A program made the translations under genes and the position numbers. This document shows, piece by piece, positions 21,862-34,027 of a DNA stretch of 38,213 nt (position 1 is the stretch's first letter; each line of letters opens with the position of its first letter). The notes below the pieces were generated by a model. It saw only the letters and a program-made list of their open reading frames with translations, had not been told where the DNA came from and did not search any database. This stretch comes from Acidimicrobiaceae bacterium. Its GTDB lineage: Bacteria; Actinomycetota; Acidimicrobiia; Acidimicrobiales; RAAP-2. The stretch lies in the NCBI GenBank assembly GCA_003170315.1, contig PNAH01000006.1:1-38213 (forward strand), written 5' to 3'.

Positions 21862-24800
21862 ATGACAAAGACTCTTTACGACCCCACTTTCGAGCACGAC
21901 GCCTGCGGCGTGGGTATGGTCGCGGACTTGAGCGCCAACGCGACCAACGCGACGATTCTTGACGCGCTCACCATCTTGGAGAATCTCGAGCACCGTGGCG
22001 CCTCGGGTTCGGACGTCGATTCGGGCGACGGCGCCGGTCTGCTCATCCAGATGCCGAACTCCTTTCTCCGAGAGGAGTTCGGCGACGTCCTCCCGCCAGC
22101 CGGGGAGTACGGCCTCGCGCACTGGATGGTGCCCAAGGGTTCCGACGACGCCGCACTACGCGCCGGTATTGACGCGGTCCTTGAGCGCGTCGGTCTCGAG
22201 TCGCTCGGGTGGCGCGCGGTGCCGGTCGACTCGACGGTGCTCGGTGCGACCTCACGCGCGTCGGAGCCGCGCTTTGTCCAGCAACTGATCGCGCGACGTG
22301 TCGCTCATCCGGCGCCGGACCTCGAGCGCGCCTTGTACTGCGCCCGAAAGGTGATCGAGCACACGCTTGACGTCTACGCCTCGTCCTGTTCACCTCACGT
22401 ACTGATCTACAAGGGGATGTTGACGTCGCCCCAACTGCGCCAGTACTTCAGCGACCTGCAGGACGAGCGACTCACTTCGGCCATTGCCGTCGTCCATAGT
22501 CGCTTCTCGACCAACGTCTTGCCGCGCTGGGACCTCGCCCAACCGTTTCGCTACATCGCGCACAACGGCGAAATCAATACCGTTCGGGGCAATCGCAATT
22601 GGATGACGGCGCGCGAGACCACGCTGCGGAGCGACGTCCTCCCACTTCCCATTTCCGAATTGACACCCCTCATCACCAGTGGCCTCAGCGACTCGGCCAG
22701 CTTCGACGAAGTCGTGGAACTGCTGGTCCAGGCGGGACGGTCTCTACCGCACGCGGTGCTGATGATGATCCCCGAGGCGTGGGAGCGGTCGACCTTCATG
22801 AGTGAGTCCCGTCGCGACTTCTACCGCTACCACGCCGGTCTGATGGAACCCTGGGACGGACCGGCCTCGGTGACGTTCTGTGACGGCAAGGTGGTGGGCG
22901 CCGTGTTGGACCGCAACGGACTGCGCCCGGCGCGGTACTGGGTCACCAAGGACAATCGCGTCATCTTCGCCAGCGAAGTCGGGGTGCTGCCGATCGAACC
23001 GGCGAACATCGAACGCAAGGGCCGTTTGCAACCGGGACGAATGTTCCTCGTCGACATTGAACAGGGACGAATAATCGACGACGACGAGTTGAAGAGTGCG
23101 CTGAGCGAAAGGGCGCCGTACGGCGAGTGGCTTCGTGAGCAACAACGTTCACTCGATGAGATCGACGCACCCACCATGCTCACGCCGAATCACGCGTCCG
23201 TCCTTCGCCAACAGAAGAACTTCGGTTACAGCGAAGAAGACCTTCGCCTGATCGTTCGACACATGGCCCAGGTGAGTGAGGAGCCCATCGGCTCGATGGG
23301 CTCGGACACCACGGTGCCCACCCTGTCGAAGCTCCCACGCCCGCTCTTCGACTTCTTCACGCAACTCTTCGCCCAGGTGACCAACCCGCCCCTGGACGCC
23401 ATCCGCGAAGAGCTCGTCACGTCGACGCGCGTGACCATCGGCGGCGAGGACAACCTGCTCACCGAGAGCGCCAACCACTGCCACCAGATCGTCCTGCCGT
23501 CGCCGATATTGAGCGTCGACGAACTGGCCAAGATTCGCTACATCGAAGAGTTCGATCGCATGCGAGGCTTCACCGCCGTGGTCATCGACGGACTTTTCGA
23601 GGCTCACGGAGTGGGAACCGGCGCCGAGCGCCTCGCCGCAGCGATCGACGCACTGGGCGATGAAGTCGTCGCCGAAGTCCGGGGCGGCACCAACATCATC
23701 ATCCTCTCGGATCGAAACACCACGACCGAACTCGCGGCGATCCCGAGTCTGCTCTTGGCTTCGGCCGTCCACCACCGGCTGGTCGACGAGCACTTGCGAA
23801 CGAGCGCCGCGTTGATCATGGAGTCGGGTGACGTGCGCGAAGTCCACCACGTCGCCTTGCTACTCGGATTCGGTGCCTCGGCGGTCTGCCCGTACCTCGC
23901 CTACGAGTCCATCGACGCGTTGATCGACGAAGGAGAGCTCGTCGGCCTGAGTTCCTTCGAGGCCCGGTACCAGTACGGCAAGGCGCTCAACAAGGGCGTC
24001 GTCAAGACGATGTCGAAAATGGGCGTGAGCACGGTCGCGAGTTACGTCGGATCGCAACTCTTCGAGGCCGTGGGCATCTCCGAAACGGTCCTCGCGAGAT
24101 ACTTTCCCGGATTTACGTCTCGTCTCGGCGGCATCACGCTCGAACACATCGCCCAGAGTGTGCTGGTCCTGCACGCCAGCGCGTACGAGCCGGCCCCCGG
24201 GGAACGAGTCGAACTGCGAAACAGCGGCGAGTACCAGTGGCGACGAGACGGAGAGATCCACCTTTTCAATCCCCGCACCGTTCAGAAACTTCAGCACGCC
24301 ACTCGCGCGAAACGCTTCGATATCTTCAAGGAGTACACCGCTCTGGTCGATGACCAATCGAGCGGGCTGGCCACCTTGCGCGGTCTCATGAACCTCGTAC
24401 CCAGCGCGACACCGCTGCCCCTCGACGAGGTCGAGAGCACCGCCTCGATCATCAAGCGCTTCAGCACCGGGGCCATGTCCTACGGCTCGATCTCCGAAGA
24501 GGCGCACGCCACGCTCGCCATCGCGATGAATCGACTCGGCGCGAAGTCCAACACCGGCGAAGGGGGCGAGGACGAAGAGCGTTTCGATACATCCGATCCC
24601 CACCTGAACCGTCGTTCGGCCATCAAGCAAGTCGCCTCCGGACGTTTCGGCGTGACCAGTCGATTCCTCGTCAACGCCGACGACATCCAGATCAAAATGG
24701 CCCAGGGCGCCAAGCCGGGCGAAGGGGGGCAGCTGCCCGGGACCAAGGTCTACCCCTGGATCGCGAAGACCCGACACTCGACGCCGGGCGTCGGCTTGAT

Positions 24801-26310
24801 ATCGCCACCCCCACACCACGACATCTATTCGATCGAGGACCTGGCCCAATTGATTTACGACTTGAAGAACGCCAACGACCAGGCGCGTATCCACGTGAAA
24901 CTGGTGAGCGAACAGGGCGTTGGGACCATCGCGGCCGGAGTCGCCAAGGCACACGCGGACGTGATCCTCATCTCGGGCCACGACGGCGGGACCGGCGCGG
25001 CGCCCCTCACCTCGCTAAAGCACGCCGGCACCCCATGGGAACTCGGGTTGGCCGAGACGCACCAGACGCTCGCCGCGAACGGGCTACGCAGTCGCGTGGT
25101 GCTCCAGGTGGACGGACAGTTAAAGACCGGTCGCGACGTCATCATCGCCGCTCTCTTGGGCGCGGAGGAGTTCGGTTTCGCCACGGCGCCGTTAGTCGTG
25201 TCGGGCTGCGTGATGATGCGGGTCTGTCACCTCGACACCTGCCCGGTCGGGATCGCCACGCAGAATCCGCGACTTCGCGAACGATTCACCGGTCAGCCGG
25301 AGTTCGTCGAGAACTTTTTCGAATTCATCGCTCAAGAGGTTCGTGAGTACCTCGCTCAACTGGGGGCGCGAACGCTCGAAGAGGTGATCGGCGACGCGAC
25401 GAGGCTGGCAATCGACGCGATCGACGACGAGAACAGCGACCTCGATCTCTCGGCGCTGCTGGTGACCGTCGCGCCTGATCAGCGCCATCAGAGCGTGAAG
25501 CAGGAACACGGTCTGGACGGAGCGCTGGACTGGACGTTCCTCCACGACGCGGTGACGGCGGCCTCGCGCACCACGCCCTATCGATTCTCCACGGCCATCC
25601 GCAACGTGAATCGCGCCGTGGGTACTTTGACCGGCAGCGCCATCACGCGCGCGCTCGGAGCTCGTGAACTCCCCGACAACCTCATTGAAATCGATTTGGT
25701 CGGATCGTCGGGCCAGAGCCTCGGTGCCTTCGTACCTCGCGGCATGACCCTTCGATTGACCGGTGACACCAACGACTACGCCGGCAAAGGACTCTCCGGG
25801 GGACGCATCGTCATCCGGCCATCACCGGACGCCACGTTCGCCAGCGAGCAGAACATCATCGCCGGCAACGTCATTGGCTACGGCGCGACGAGCGGAGAGA
25901 TCTTCATCAGTGGCGTGGTGGGCGAACGCTGCGGGGTGCGAAACTCCGGTGCGACGATTGTCGTCGAAGGCACGGGCGATCACGCCTGTGAGTACATGAC
26001 CGGCGGGGTGGTCGTGATTCTCGGCGCGGTCGGACGAAACTTGGCGGCCGGCATGTCGGGCGGCACGCTCTTCCTTTACGATCCCCACCAGAGCGTCTAC
26101 GACCACCTCAGCGCCGGCGTCTACGAGATCGATCCACTGGAATACGAGGACGACGAGCGCTTGCGAGACCTTCTCACTCGCTTCGTGGACGAGACTGGTT
26201 CGCGCGTCGGCCAGACCATCATTGGTGACTGGCGCTCGCAGCGCATGCACTTCGTTCGGATCGAGACCTCGGAGTACCAGCGGGTTCGCGACGAGTTGCG
26301 CAATGGGTAA
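21862..26310 (+). CDS. gltB: Glutamate synthase, large (alpha) subunit
   Basis: A 1482-aa iron-sulfur flavoenzyme converting glutamine and 2-oxoglutarate to two glutamates. The N-terminal Ntn glutaminase starts after a 14-residue propeptide at Cys15 ([14 protein letters not shown]). It contains [19 protein letters not shown] and [11 protein letters not shown]. The FMN/2-oxoglutarate domain has [23 protein letters not shown] and [20 protein letters not shown]. The cluster cysteines are Cys1116, Cys1122 and Cys1127 ([15 protein letters not shown]). A C-terminal GXGXG beta-helix follows ([22 protein letters not shown]). ATG at 21862 is chosen from the propeptide length; the open frame extends slightly upstream over the promoter. 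It overlaps gltD by 8 bp. Confidence 0.98.
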   Translation: MTKTLYDPTFEHDACGVGMVADLSANATNATILDALTILENLEHRGASGSDVDSGDGAGLLIQMPNSFLREEFGDVLPPAGEYGLAHWMVPKGSDDAALRAGIDAVLERVGLESLGWRAVPVDSTVLGATSRASEPRFVQQLIARRVAHPAPDLERALYCARKVIEHTLDVYASSCSPHVLIYKGMLTSPQLRQYFSDLQDERLTSAIAVVHSRFSTNVLPRWDLAQPFRYIAHNGEINTVRGNRNWMTARETTLRSDVLPLPISELTPLITSGLSDSASFDEVVELLVQAGRSLPHAVLMMIPEAWERSTFMSESRRDFYRYHAGLMEPWDGPASVTFCDGKVVGAVLDRNGLRPARYWVTKDNRVIFASEVGVLPIEPANIERKGRLQPGRMFLVDIEQGRIIDDDELKSALSERAPYGEWLREQQRSLDEIDAPTMLTPNHASVLRQQKNFGYSEEDLRLIVRHMAQVSEEPIGSMGSDTTVPTLSKLPRPLFDFFTQLFAQVTNPPLDAIREELVTSTRVTIGGEDNLLTESANHCHQIVLPSPILSVDELAKIRYIEEFDRMRGFTAVVIDGLFEAHGVGTGAERLAAAIDALGDEVVAEVRGGTNIIILSDRNTTTELAAIPSLLLASAVHHRLVDEHLRTSAALIMESGDVREVHHVALLLGFGASAVCPYLAYESIDALIDEGELVGLSSFEARYQYGKALNKGVVKTMSKMGVSTVASYVGSQLFEAVGISETVLARYFPGFTSRLGGITLEHIAQSVLVLHASAYEPAPGERVELRNSGEYQWRRDGEIHLFNPRTVQKLQHATRAKRFDIFKEYTALVDDQSSGLATLRGLMNLVPSATPLPLDEVESTASIIKRFSTGAMSYGSISEEAHATLAIAMNRLGAKSNTGEGGEDEERFDTSDPHLNRRSAIKQVASGRFGVTSRFLVNADDIQIKMAQGAKPGEGGQLPGTKVYPWIAKTRHSTPGVGLISPPPHHDIYSIEDLAQLIYDLKNANDQARIHVKLVSEQGVGTIAAGVAKAHADVILISGHDGGTGAAPLTSLKHAGTPWELGLAETHQTLAANGLRSRVVLQVDGQLKTGRDVIIAALLGAEEFGFATAPLVVSGCVMMRVCHLDTCPVGIATQNPRLRERFTGQPEFVENFFEFIAQEVREYLAQLGARTLEEVIGDATRLAIDAIDDENSDLDLSALLVTVAPDQRHQSVKQEHGLDGALDWTFLHDAVTAASRTTPYRFSTAIRNVNRAVGTLTGSAITRALGARELPDNLIEIDLVGSSGQSLGAFVPRGMTLRLTGDTNDYAGKGLSGGRIVIRPSPDATFASEQNIIAGNVIGYGATSGEIFISGVVGERCGVRNSGATIVVEGTGDHACEYMTGGVVVILGAVGRNLAAGMSGGTLFLYDPHQSVYDHLSAGVYEIDPLEYEDDERLRDLLTRFVDETGSRVGQTIIGDWRSQRMHFVRIETSEYQRVRDELRNG

Positions 26311-27733
26311 GACGACCGGGTTTCTGGAGTATCCGCGGCGCGGCCCGACTCATCGACCCGTCGCCGTTCGACTCCGCGACTGGCGCGAAGTGTTCGAACC
26401 GCAGAGCGATGACGACGTGTCCACTCAGGGAGCGCGCTGCATGGACTGCGGGATTCCGTTCTGCATGCAGGGCTGTCCCTTGGGCAATCGCATCCCGACC
26501 TTCAACGATCTCGTCTTTCGCTCGCACTGGGAGCAAGCCGCCGCCCAACTCTTCGACACGAACAACTTTCCCGAGTTCACCGGCCGACTCTGTCCCGCGC
26601 CGTGTGAGTCGGCCTGCGTGTTGGGCATCTCGGACAGTTCCGTCACCATCGAGCGCATCGAGTACGAGGTAGCCGAGCACGCCTTCGCGAACGGCCTCGA
26701 CGTCGCGCTCGTCACCGCGAGCCGCACCGGTAAGCGTGTCGCCGTCGTCGGCTCCGGGCCCGCCGGGCTCGCCGCCGCGGCCCAACTCGCCAGTGTCGGC
26801 CACGACGTGCACGTCTTTGAACGTAGTGACGCCATCGGCGGACTCCTCCGTTACGGCATTCCGGAGTTCAAACTGGAAAAAGCAGTCCTCGATCGTCGCC
26901 TGGCCGTGATGGCGTCCTCGGGCATCTCCTTCCACACCAACGTGTGCGTCGGTGACGCGACGACACCCCTCAGCGACCTGCAACACGATTTCGACGCCGT
27001 GTTGCTCGCCCTGGGTTCGACGCGCCCCCGGCTCATCCCGGTCCCGGGGGCGGCGCTTCGAGGCGTATACCCCGCGATGACCTACCTCGAGGCGGCGAAT
27101 CGGGCCGTGCGCGACGCCGAGTCGTCGCCGATCGACGCCCGGGACTTGCACGTCATCATCCTGGGCGGCGGCGACACCGGGGCCGACTGCTTGGGCACCG
27201 TCCATCGACAAGAGGCCCGTTCGGTCATCCAGATTGAGATTCTCGACCGACCACCCGACGAGCGGCCGGAGGATCAGCCCTGGCCCACGATGGCGAGGAT
27301 CTACAAGTCATCGCCCGCGCACGACGAAGGCGGGGAGCGGCGTTTTTCGACCGAGACGTTGGAGTTCCACGGCGAGGAACGCGTCGAGCGGATCGTGGTG
27401 AAAGACGACGTCTCCCACGAAACCGTCGTCCTGTTGGCCGACCTCGTTCTCATCGCGGCCGGCTTCGTGGGGCCCGAACTGGATCAGCTCGGACTGGCTG
27501 GTGAACCCTTCGTCACGCCGCGGGCCACCTTGTCGGTGGGAGCCGACTGGCGCGTCGAAGCGTTGGACGGCCCCTCGCCGGTCTTCGCCTGCGGTGACGG
27601 CGTGCGGGGACAGAGCCTGATTGTCTGGGCCATCGCCGAGGGTCGCAGTGCGGCGGCGGCGATCGACGCTCACCTGTCGGGCGCTCCGAGCGTCTTGCCC
27701 GCACCGGTCGAGCCTTACGGCCTCACCTGGTAA
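26303..27733 (+). CDS. gltD: Glutamate synthase, small (beta) subunit
   Basis: A 476-aa FAD/NADPH subunit that feeds electrons to GltB. Two N-terminal cysteine groups for [4Fe-4S] clusters are present: [20 protein letters not shown] and [30 protein letters not shown] binds FAD and [17 protein letters not shown] binds NADPH. The ending [22 protein letters not shown] is the usual FAD-domain closure. ATG at 26303 lies inside the end of gltB (8-bp overlap) and matches the GltD N-terminus ([12 protein letters not shown]). Translation is probably coupled to gltB. Confidence 0.97.
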   Translation: MGKTTGFLEYPRRGPTHRPVAVRLRDWREVFEPQSDDDVSTQGARCMDCGIPFCMQGCPLGNRIPTFNDLVFRSHWEQAAAQLFDTNNFPEFTGRLCPAPCESACVLGISDSSVTIERIEYEVAEHAFANGLDVALVTASRTGKRVAVVGSGPAGLAAAAQLASVGHDVHVFERSDAIGGLLRYGIPEFKLEKAVLDRRLAVMASSGISFHTNVCVGDATTPLSDLQHDFDAVLLALGSTRPRLIPVPGAALRGVYPAMTYLEAANRAVRDAESSPIDARDLHVIILGGGDTGADCLGTVHRQEARSVIQIEILDRPPDERPEDQPWPTMARIYKSSPAHDEGGERRFSTETLEFHGEERVERIVVKDDVSHETVVLLADLVLIAAGFVGPELDQLGLAGEPFVTPRATLSVGADWRVEALDGPSPVFACGDGVRGQSLIVWAIAEGRSAAAAIDAHLSGAPSVLPAPVEPYGLTW

Positions 27734-27760
27734 CGAACTCACGGTGGCGTCCAAAGTTTG

Positions 27761-27790
27761 TAGCATCGTCGCAACGGAACTTGAGGGGGG
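27761..27790 (+). promoter_or_regulatory. Promoter and Shine-Dalgarno of the acyl-CoA ligase
   Basis: TAGCAT (27761-27766) fits TANNNT and would start transcription near 27773. GAGGGGGG (27783-27790) lies just before the GTG at 27794. This is one of the few conventional leadered starts here. Confidence 0.5.
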
Positions 27791-27793
27791 TCA

Positions 27794-29409
<1,616 letters not shown>

Positions 29410-29410
<1 letters not shown>

Positions 29411-29607
29411 TGGAGTCCTTCGACACCCTGGCCGACGAAGTGGGCGCCCTGGAGAGCCGCGTCGCCGACGCCATCTTCGACACGGTTCGCGCGCAACTCC
29501 GATCCGAGGGAGGCGATGAAGCCAAGGAACTGGAACGCCGACTCGCCAAGGTGCGACGAAGCCTCCAGAAGGCCGAGATGCTACTGCGCGGGGCGAGTGA
29601 CGACTAA
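29410..29607 (+). CDS. Small charged helical protein, 65 aa, unknown function
   Basis: ATG at 29410 shares a base with the ligase stop (TAATG), so it is translationally coupled. The sequence is a single long charged helix with heptad-like Leu spacing (LADEVGALESRVADAIFDTV, then KELERRLAKVRRSLQKAEMLL) and no membrane segment, consistent with a coiled coil. Its stop overlaps the stop of the convergent LOG-family gene by CTAA (29604-29607). I do not recognise the family; a partner role to the ligase is only a guess. Confidence 0.65.
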
Positions 29608-30578
29608 CGCCACTCGTTGATCTCGTTGATCAACAACCGCAGGTTCACGTAGTTGCGACCGTCGAAGGCGAAGGAGATCGTTGTGTCGTCTTCGAGCACG
29701 TAGCCGAGACGCTGGGCGAAGCGGGGCACGACGCGCGCGAGTTCGGCCAGCTGCGCTTCGGTGGGTCGTCGTCGGACCTTGATGAAGCCCCGGTCGCCGC
29801 GGACGTCGAAACGCACGTAGTTGGAGAAGAAGTGGTCGATTTCGGCCACGGCCTCTTCGATCGAGGTGCAGATCCGAACCAGGCACATGTCGTGTTCGTC
29901 GATGTAGCGATCAGCGATGATGGCGCCTTCGACGAAGGTCATCCACTGGCGCCAGAAGTTCCCTTCGGCCGTGTCGAGCAGCACCACCGGCGCCGGTGAC
30001 GTCTTTCCGGTGTGGAGCAGCGTGAGGACTTCGAAGGTCTCGTCCATGGTGCCGAGGCCCCCGGGGAAAATCGCGAACGCGTTCGAGGGGCGCGTCATGG
30101 CGACTTTTCGCGTGAAGAAGTACTGCATCGCCACGAGCATGGTCTCGGCGTCGATATAGGGATTGGAGAACTGTTCGAAGGGCAGTTCGATATTCACGCC
30201 GAGGGTGTGTTCGCGACCCGCTCCCTTGGCCGATGCCTCCATGATGCCGGGACCGGCGCCCGAGATGATCATCCATCCCCGCTCGGCCATCGCCGCGCCC
30301 AGTTGACGCGCCATCTCGTAGAGGGAGTTCTCCATCTCCGTGCGCGCCGAACCGAAGATCGCCAGCTTGGGCACGTCGCGCCACTGCGCGAACAGCGTCG
30401 AAGCTTCGGTCAACTCGTTGAGCGTGTTCACGGCCACCTTGAGATCATTGAGGTCATCGTCGATCATGGCCAATTCGACGAAACGCACGAGCAGCGCCCG
30501 TAGCACCTCGATGCGTTCATCCGTCAGCGGAGAGTCGCGGCGCAACTCCTCGAGGAAACCATCGATCAACTCATCCAC
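29604..30578 (-). CDS. LOG-family (TIGR00730-type) nucleotide-binding protein with N- and C-terminal extensions
   Basis: A 324-aa protein. The Rossmann-like LOG core runs from about residue 70 to 225: AIFGSAR, WMIISGAGPGIMEASAKGA and FPGGLGTMDETFEVLTLLHTGK, with the hallmark PGGxGTxxE. Members with this motif are usually nucleotide monophosphate phosphoribohydrolases (cytokinin-activating LOG enzymes) although older annotation says lysine decarboxylase. Roughly 70 residues of acidic helix precede the core and about 90 follow it, longer than plant-type LOG. GTG at 30578 lies 2 nt after the fbiC stop, so it is in an operon with fbiC. The 3' end overlaps the 65-aa ORF by 4 nt within a weak hairpin (CGAGTG 29594-29599, CACTCG 29611-29616). 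Confidence 0.85.
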   Translation of the reverse strand: MDELIDGFLEELRRDSPLTDERIEVLRALLVRFVELAMIDDDLNDLKVAVNTLNELTEASTLFAQWRDVPKLAIFGSARTEMENSLYEMARQLGAAMAERGWMIISGAGPGIMEASAKGAGREHTLGVNIELPFEQFSNPYIDAETMLVAMQYFFTRKVAMTRPSNAFAIFPGGLGTMDETFEVLTLLHTGKTSPAPVVLLDTAEGNFWRQWMTFVEGAIIADRYIDEHDMCLVRICTSIEEAVAEIDHFFSNYVRFDVRGDRGFIKVRRRPTEAQLAELARVVPRFAQRLGYVLEDDTTISFAFDGRNYVNLRLLINEINEWR

Positions 30579-30580
30579 GG

Positions 30581-32842
30581 CTACAACGTCTGATAGAGGG
30601 TGCTTCGTTGGACCAGGGGACGTCCCAACGGTTCGACCAGGGCGCGCAGCGTGTCGACGTCCATCCCCTGTCCGTGACTCGCTCCGGCCGCTCGCGAGAT
30701 GTTTTCGTCCATCAACGTGCCGCCCACGTCGTTGGCGCCCGCGTCGAGAATGCGGCGCGACCCGTCGACGCCCATCTTGACCCAGCTCACCTGAATATTG
30801 TCGATGAGCGTCGCGTAGTGCAGCCGCGCGACCGAGTGCATGAGGACCGCTTCGCGGAACGTCGGTCCACGCCGGGCGCGACCTTGCAAGAAGATCGGGG
30901 TCGCCATATGCACGAAGGGGAGCGGTACGAACTCGGTGAAGCCCCCGGTCTCTCGTTGGAGTTCGCGGGTTCGCAGCAGGTGCGTGGCCCAGCTGTCGAC
31001 GCCCTCGACCGCTCCGAACATGATGGTGATGTTGGAGCGAAGTCCCACGCTATGGGCCGCGCGGTGCACTTCGAGCCACTGATCGGAATTGATCTTGTCG
31101 GGACAGAGCACCGCTCGAACCCCGTCATCGAGAATCTCGGCGGCGGTCCCGGGCAGCGTCTTCAATCCGGCGTCTTTCAGTCGCGTGAGGTACGTCACGA
31201 GGTCTTGCTCGGAACGTCGCGCGCCCTCGAACACCTCGAGCGCGCTGAAAGCGTGGATGTGGATTCGCGGCGAGCCGGCGCGAACCGCGGCGACCACGTC
31301 GATGTAGTAGTCGCCGTCGAACTTAGGATGGATGCCGCCCTGAAGACAGACTTCGGTGGCGCCCCGGGCCTCGGCTTCGCGCACCCGTTCGCTGATCTCG
31401 TCCAGGGTCAACAAGTAGGGGTCGCCTCGTAGATTGAGTGACAGCGGGCCCTTGGAAAAGGCGCAGAATCGGCACTTGAAGGTGCACACGTTGGTGTAGT
31501 TGATGTTGCGGTTGATCACGAAGGTGACACCGTCGCCGACCAGGTCGTGTCGGACGTGATCGGCGCGTTCCACCACGGCGTTGAAGTCGGCGCCTCGGGA
31601 GTGAAAGAGCGTGGTCAACTCTTCGCGGTCGAGCGGGTACCCGGGCTCGTAGCGCGCGAGCAGCGAGGAAACGGCGCTCGTGCGCGAGCGAGTGGTGGGA
31701 GGGCTGGGCGGCGTGACCTCCGTGCCCGATGCCCACGCGTCGTTGCGCGCCAGGAACGTCGAATCGGCGTGCGCGAGGACGTAAGGACGAACCTTGTCAT
31801 CGAGGAAGCCGATCTTGGGCCCGATGAACTCCGGGTACACGGTAAGCCGCGGTTCGAGATTGAAGCCGCGAGCGTCGCATTCGCTGCTCAAAACGCTCAG
31901 CGCGGGCCAGGCTCGTTCCGGGTTGACGTGATCGGCCGTGACCGCAGAGATGCCACCGAAGTCATCGATCCCGAAGTCGAGGAGTCTCGTCGGGTCGACG
32001 CTCAAGTTCGGCGGCGCCTGGAGATGAATCGAATCGGGCAACATCAGGCGCGCGACCGAGATCGTCCAGTGGAACTCCTCGTCGCTGGCGGCCGGCTCAT
32101 TGGCCATCGCCGTCCGGGGCTTGGGCAAGAAGTTCTGGATGATCACTTCTTGGACGTGTCCGAACTCCTCGTGCGACGCGGCGATCGCCGAGAGTGTCGC
32201 GAGGCGCTCAGGGCGCGTCTCGCCGATGCCGACCAGCAGCCCGGTGGTGAAGGGAATCTTCAATTCACCGGCCACGCGCAAGGTGTCCAGTCGGCGCTGC
32301 GGATCCTTGTCGGGGGCGAGGCGGTGGGCCGCCAAATCGGCCAACGCTTCAATCATCATGCCCTGTGAGGCCGAGACGGTGCGCAGTTGGGCGAGCTCGT
32401 GGCGATAGAGCGCACCGGCGTTGGCGTGAGGAAGCAGGCCGGTGCTCTCGAGCACCATCTGAGCGGCGTTGGCGACGTAGTCCACCGTCGACTCGTATCC
32501 GCGCGCGGCGAGCCAACGGGCCGCTTCGTCGTAGCGCAGCTCCGGTCGCTCGCCCAGCGTGAACAGCGCCTCGGTGCAGCCGGTGTCTCGTCCCGCCTGG
32601 GCCACGGCCATCACTTCGTCCAGGCTCATGTAGGGAGCGGCTACGTGCGCCGGCGCCTGGGCGAACGTGCAGTACCCGCAGCGGTCGCGACAGAGTTTCG
32701 TGAGCGGAATGAAGACCTTGGGCGAATAAGTGACGACGTACCCGTGGGCGGCTCGGGCCTTGGCGAACGCGGCGTTCGCGAGTTCGCCGAGTGGGGTGGC
32801 GAGGAGTTCCGAGTATGTAGCGGCCCCTCGCAACGACGTCAT
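30581..32842 (-). CDS. fbiC: FO synthase (fused CofG-CofH), coenzyme F420 biosynthesis
   Basis: A 753-aa enzyme that builds the deazaflavin FO from tyrosine and a ribityl-uracil compound. Two radical SAM halves are visible: CofG-like with Cys51, Cys55 and Cys58 (KLCRDRCGYCTFAQAP) and CofH-like with Cys453, Cys457 and Cys460 (NVCTFKCRFCAFSKGP), separated by a Pro/Thr/Ser-rich linker near residues 375-390. It is shorter than mycobacterial FbiC (about 850 as I recall), mainly at the N-terminus. ATG at 32842 lies 6 nt after TAGGAT (32849-32854), so it is probably leaderless. The fusion is typical of Actinobacteria and implies F420-dependent enzymes in the organism. Confidence 0.96.
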   Translation of the reverse strand: MTSLRGAATYSELLATPLGELANAAFAKARAAHGYVVTYSPKVFIPLTKLCRDRCGYCTFAQAPAHVAAPYMSLDEVMAVAQAGRDTGCTEALFTLGERPELRYDEAARWLAARGYESTVDYVANAAQMVLESTGLLPHANAGALYRHELAQLRTVSASQGMMIEALADLAAHRLAPDKDPQRRLDTLRVAGELKIPFTTGLLVGIGETRPERLATLSAIAASHEEFGHVQEVIIQNFLPKPRTAMANEPAASDEEFHWTISVARLMLPDSIHLQAPPNLSVDPTRLLDFGIDDFGGISAVTADHVNPERAWPALSVLSSECDARGFNLEPRLTVYPEFIGPKIGFLDDKVRPYVLAHADSTFLARNDAWASGTEVTPPSPPTTRSRTSAVSSLLARYEPGYPLDREELTTLFHSRGADFNAVVERADHVRHDLVGDGVTFVINRNINYTNVCTFKCRFCAFSKGPLSLNLRGDPYLLTLDEISERVREAEARGATEVCLQGGIHPKFDGDYYIDVVAAVRAGSPRIHIHAFSALEVFEGARRSEQDLVTYLTRLKDAGLKTLPGTAAEILDDGVRAVLCPDKINSDQWLEVHRAAHSVGLRSNITIMFGAVEGVDSWATHLLRTRELQRETGGFTEFVPLPFVHMATPIFLQGRARRGPTFREAVLMHSVARLHYATLIDNIQVSWVKMGVDGSRRILDAGANDVGGTLMDENISRAAGASHGQGMDVDTLRALVEPLGRPLVQRSTLYQTL

Positions 32843-32848
32843 GGCGAC

Positions 32849-32894
32849 ATCCTAGGGCGCGTCCTTGAACCGTTGAACCGTTTCGTCAAGGACG
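32849..32894 (-). promoter_or_regulatory. fbiC leaderless -10 and upstream inverted repeat (also tkt-tal terminator candidate)
   Basis: TAGGAT (32849-32854) is 6 nt before the fbiC ATG. CGTCCTTGA (32860-32868) and TCAAGGACG (32886-32894) are a perfect 9-bp inverted repeat with a 17-nt loop, which itself includes a tandem GAACCGTT duplication (32867-32882). It sits between tal and fbiC and covers the -35 zone, so it may act as terminator, operator or both. Confidence 0.5.
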
Positions 32895-32914
32895 AACCAC
32901 GGTAGCTTCCAGCG

Positions 32915-34027
32915 CTAGGAGTGCCCTTGCATCTTTTCGGCGACGGTCTTCAAGAGCTCCTCGTAGGAGGCCACGAAGGCCGAAACGCCGTCGGCCTCGA
33001 GCTTCTCGGTCACTTTGTCTAAGGAGATGTTCTCGGGCAGCTGGTCGAGGAGCGCGGCCGCGTTCGCGATCTTCTCGTCGCTCAGTAACTCGGAACTGGC
33101 GAAGTTCCCGTGGTCCAACGTCGCGGCGAGCGTGGCGTCGGGCATCGTGTTGACGGTTTCGTCACCGACGATGGTGTCGACGTAGAGCAGGTCGAAGTAC
33201 GTCGGATTCTTCGTCGAGGTCGATGCCCACAGCGGTCGCTGCACCTGGGCTCCGGCCGCGAAGAGGGCCTGCGCCCGCTCGCTCGCCATCCGACGACGGA
33301 ACAGTTGATAGGCGCCGGCCACTTGCGCGTTGGCGGTCGTGCCCCGACGGGGATCGTCCTCGGGTAACAGCGCGTCCACGGCGACGTCGACGCGCGAGAC
33401 GAAGAACGAGGCGACGCTACCGATGGTGCTCACGTCGCTGCGACGGGTCAACGCGAGATCGAGTCCCTCCATCCACGCGGTGATGACCTCGTTGTATCGG
33501 TCGAGGGAAAAGATCAGCGTGACGTTCACGTTGATACCGGCCCCCAACACTTCGGTAACGGCGGGCAGGCCCTCTTTCGTCCCGGGGATCTTGATCATCA
33601 CGTTGTTGCGTCCTACTTCGGCCGCCAGCCGCTTCGCCGCGGTGACCGTGGCCACCGTGTCGCGAGCCAGGCGAGGCGACACCTCGAGCGACACGTAGCC
33701 GTCGCAGTAGCGACGCTCCTTCGCGGCGAAGGCGCTGCCGGACGCGGTGTGTACCGAAGCGAGCACGTCACAGGCGTCGCGAACGTCACGCACCGCGAGT
33801 TCTTCGAAGAGCACTTCGACGTCCACGTCGGCCTTACCTTCGAGCAGTTCGTCGTAGGCCGAGGACGTCGAGAGGGTCTTGGCGAAGATCGAAGGATTGG
33901 ACGTCACGCCGCGCACGCCCTTCACCACCATCCCGGCCAGCGTGCCGTCGTTCAACCAGTCCCGTCGAATGTTGTCGATCCAGGGACTCTGTCCGTACTG
34001 GGCGAAGAGTTCATCCAACTTGGTCAT
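32915..34027 (-). CDS. tal: Transaldolase
   Basis: A 370-aa class I aldolase of the pentose phosphate pathway, of the longer actinobacterial type (about 370 residues rather than 220 or 317). GVTSNPSIFAKT near residue 40 and NVMIKIPGTKEGLPA with the Schiff-base Lys in the middle are diagnostic; RPLWASTSTKNPTYFDLLYVD is typical of this subfamily. The ATG overlaps the tkt stop (ATGA, 34024-34027), so tkt-tal is one coupled unit. A 9-bp hairpin follows 20 nt after the stop. Confidence 0.95.
   Translation of the reverse strand: MTKLDELFAQYGQSPWIDNIRRDWLNDGTLAGMVVKGVRGVTSNPSIFAKTLSTSSAYDELLEGKADVDVEVLFEELAVRDVRDACDVLASVHTASGSAFAAKERRYCDGYVSLEVSPRLARDTVATVTAAKRLAAEVGRNNVMIKIPGTKEGLPAVTEVLGAGINVNVTLIFSLDRYNEVITAWMEGLDLALTRRSDVSTIGSVASFFVSRVDVAVDALLPEDDPRRGTTANAQVAGAYQLFRRRMASERAQALFAAGAQVQRPLWASTSTKNPTYFDLLYVDTIVGDETVNTMPDATLAATLDHGNFASSELLSDEKIANAAALLDQLPENISLDKVTEKLEADGVSAFVASYEELLKTVAEKMQGHS

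Noticed and set aside
23860..24981. A 373-residue frame antisense to gltB
   Set aside because: Antisense shadow of the highly conserved FMN domain; no motif.
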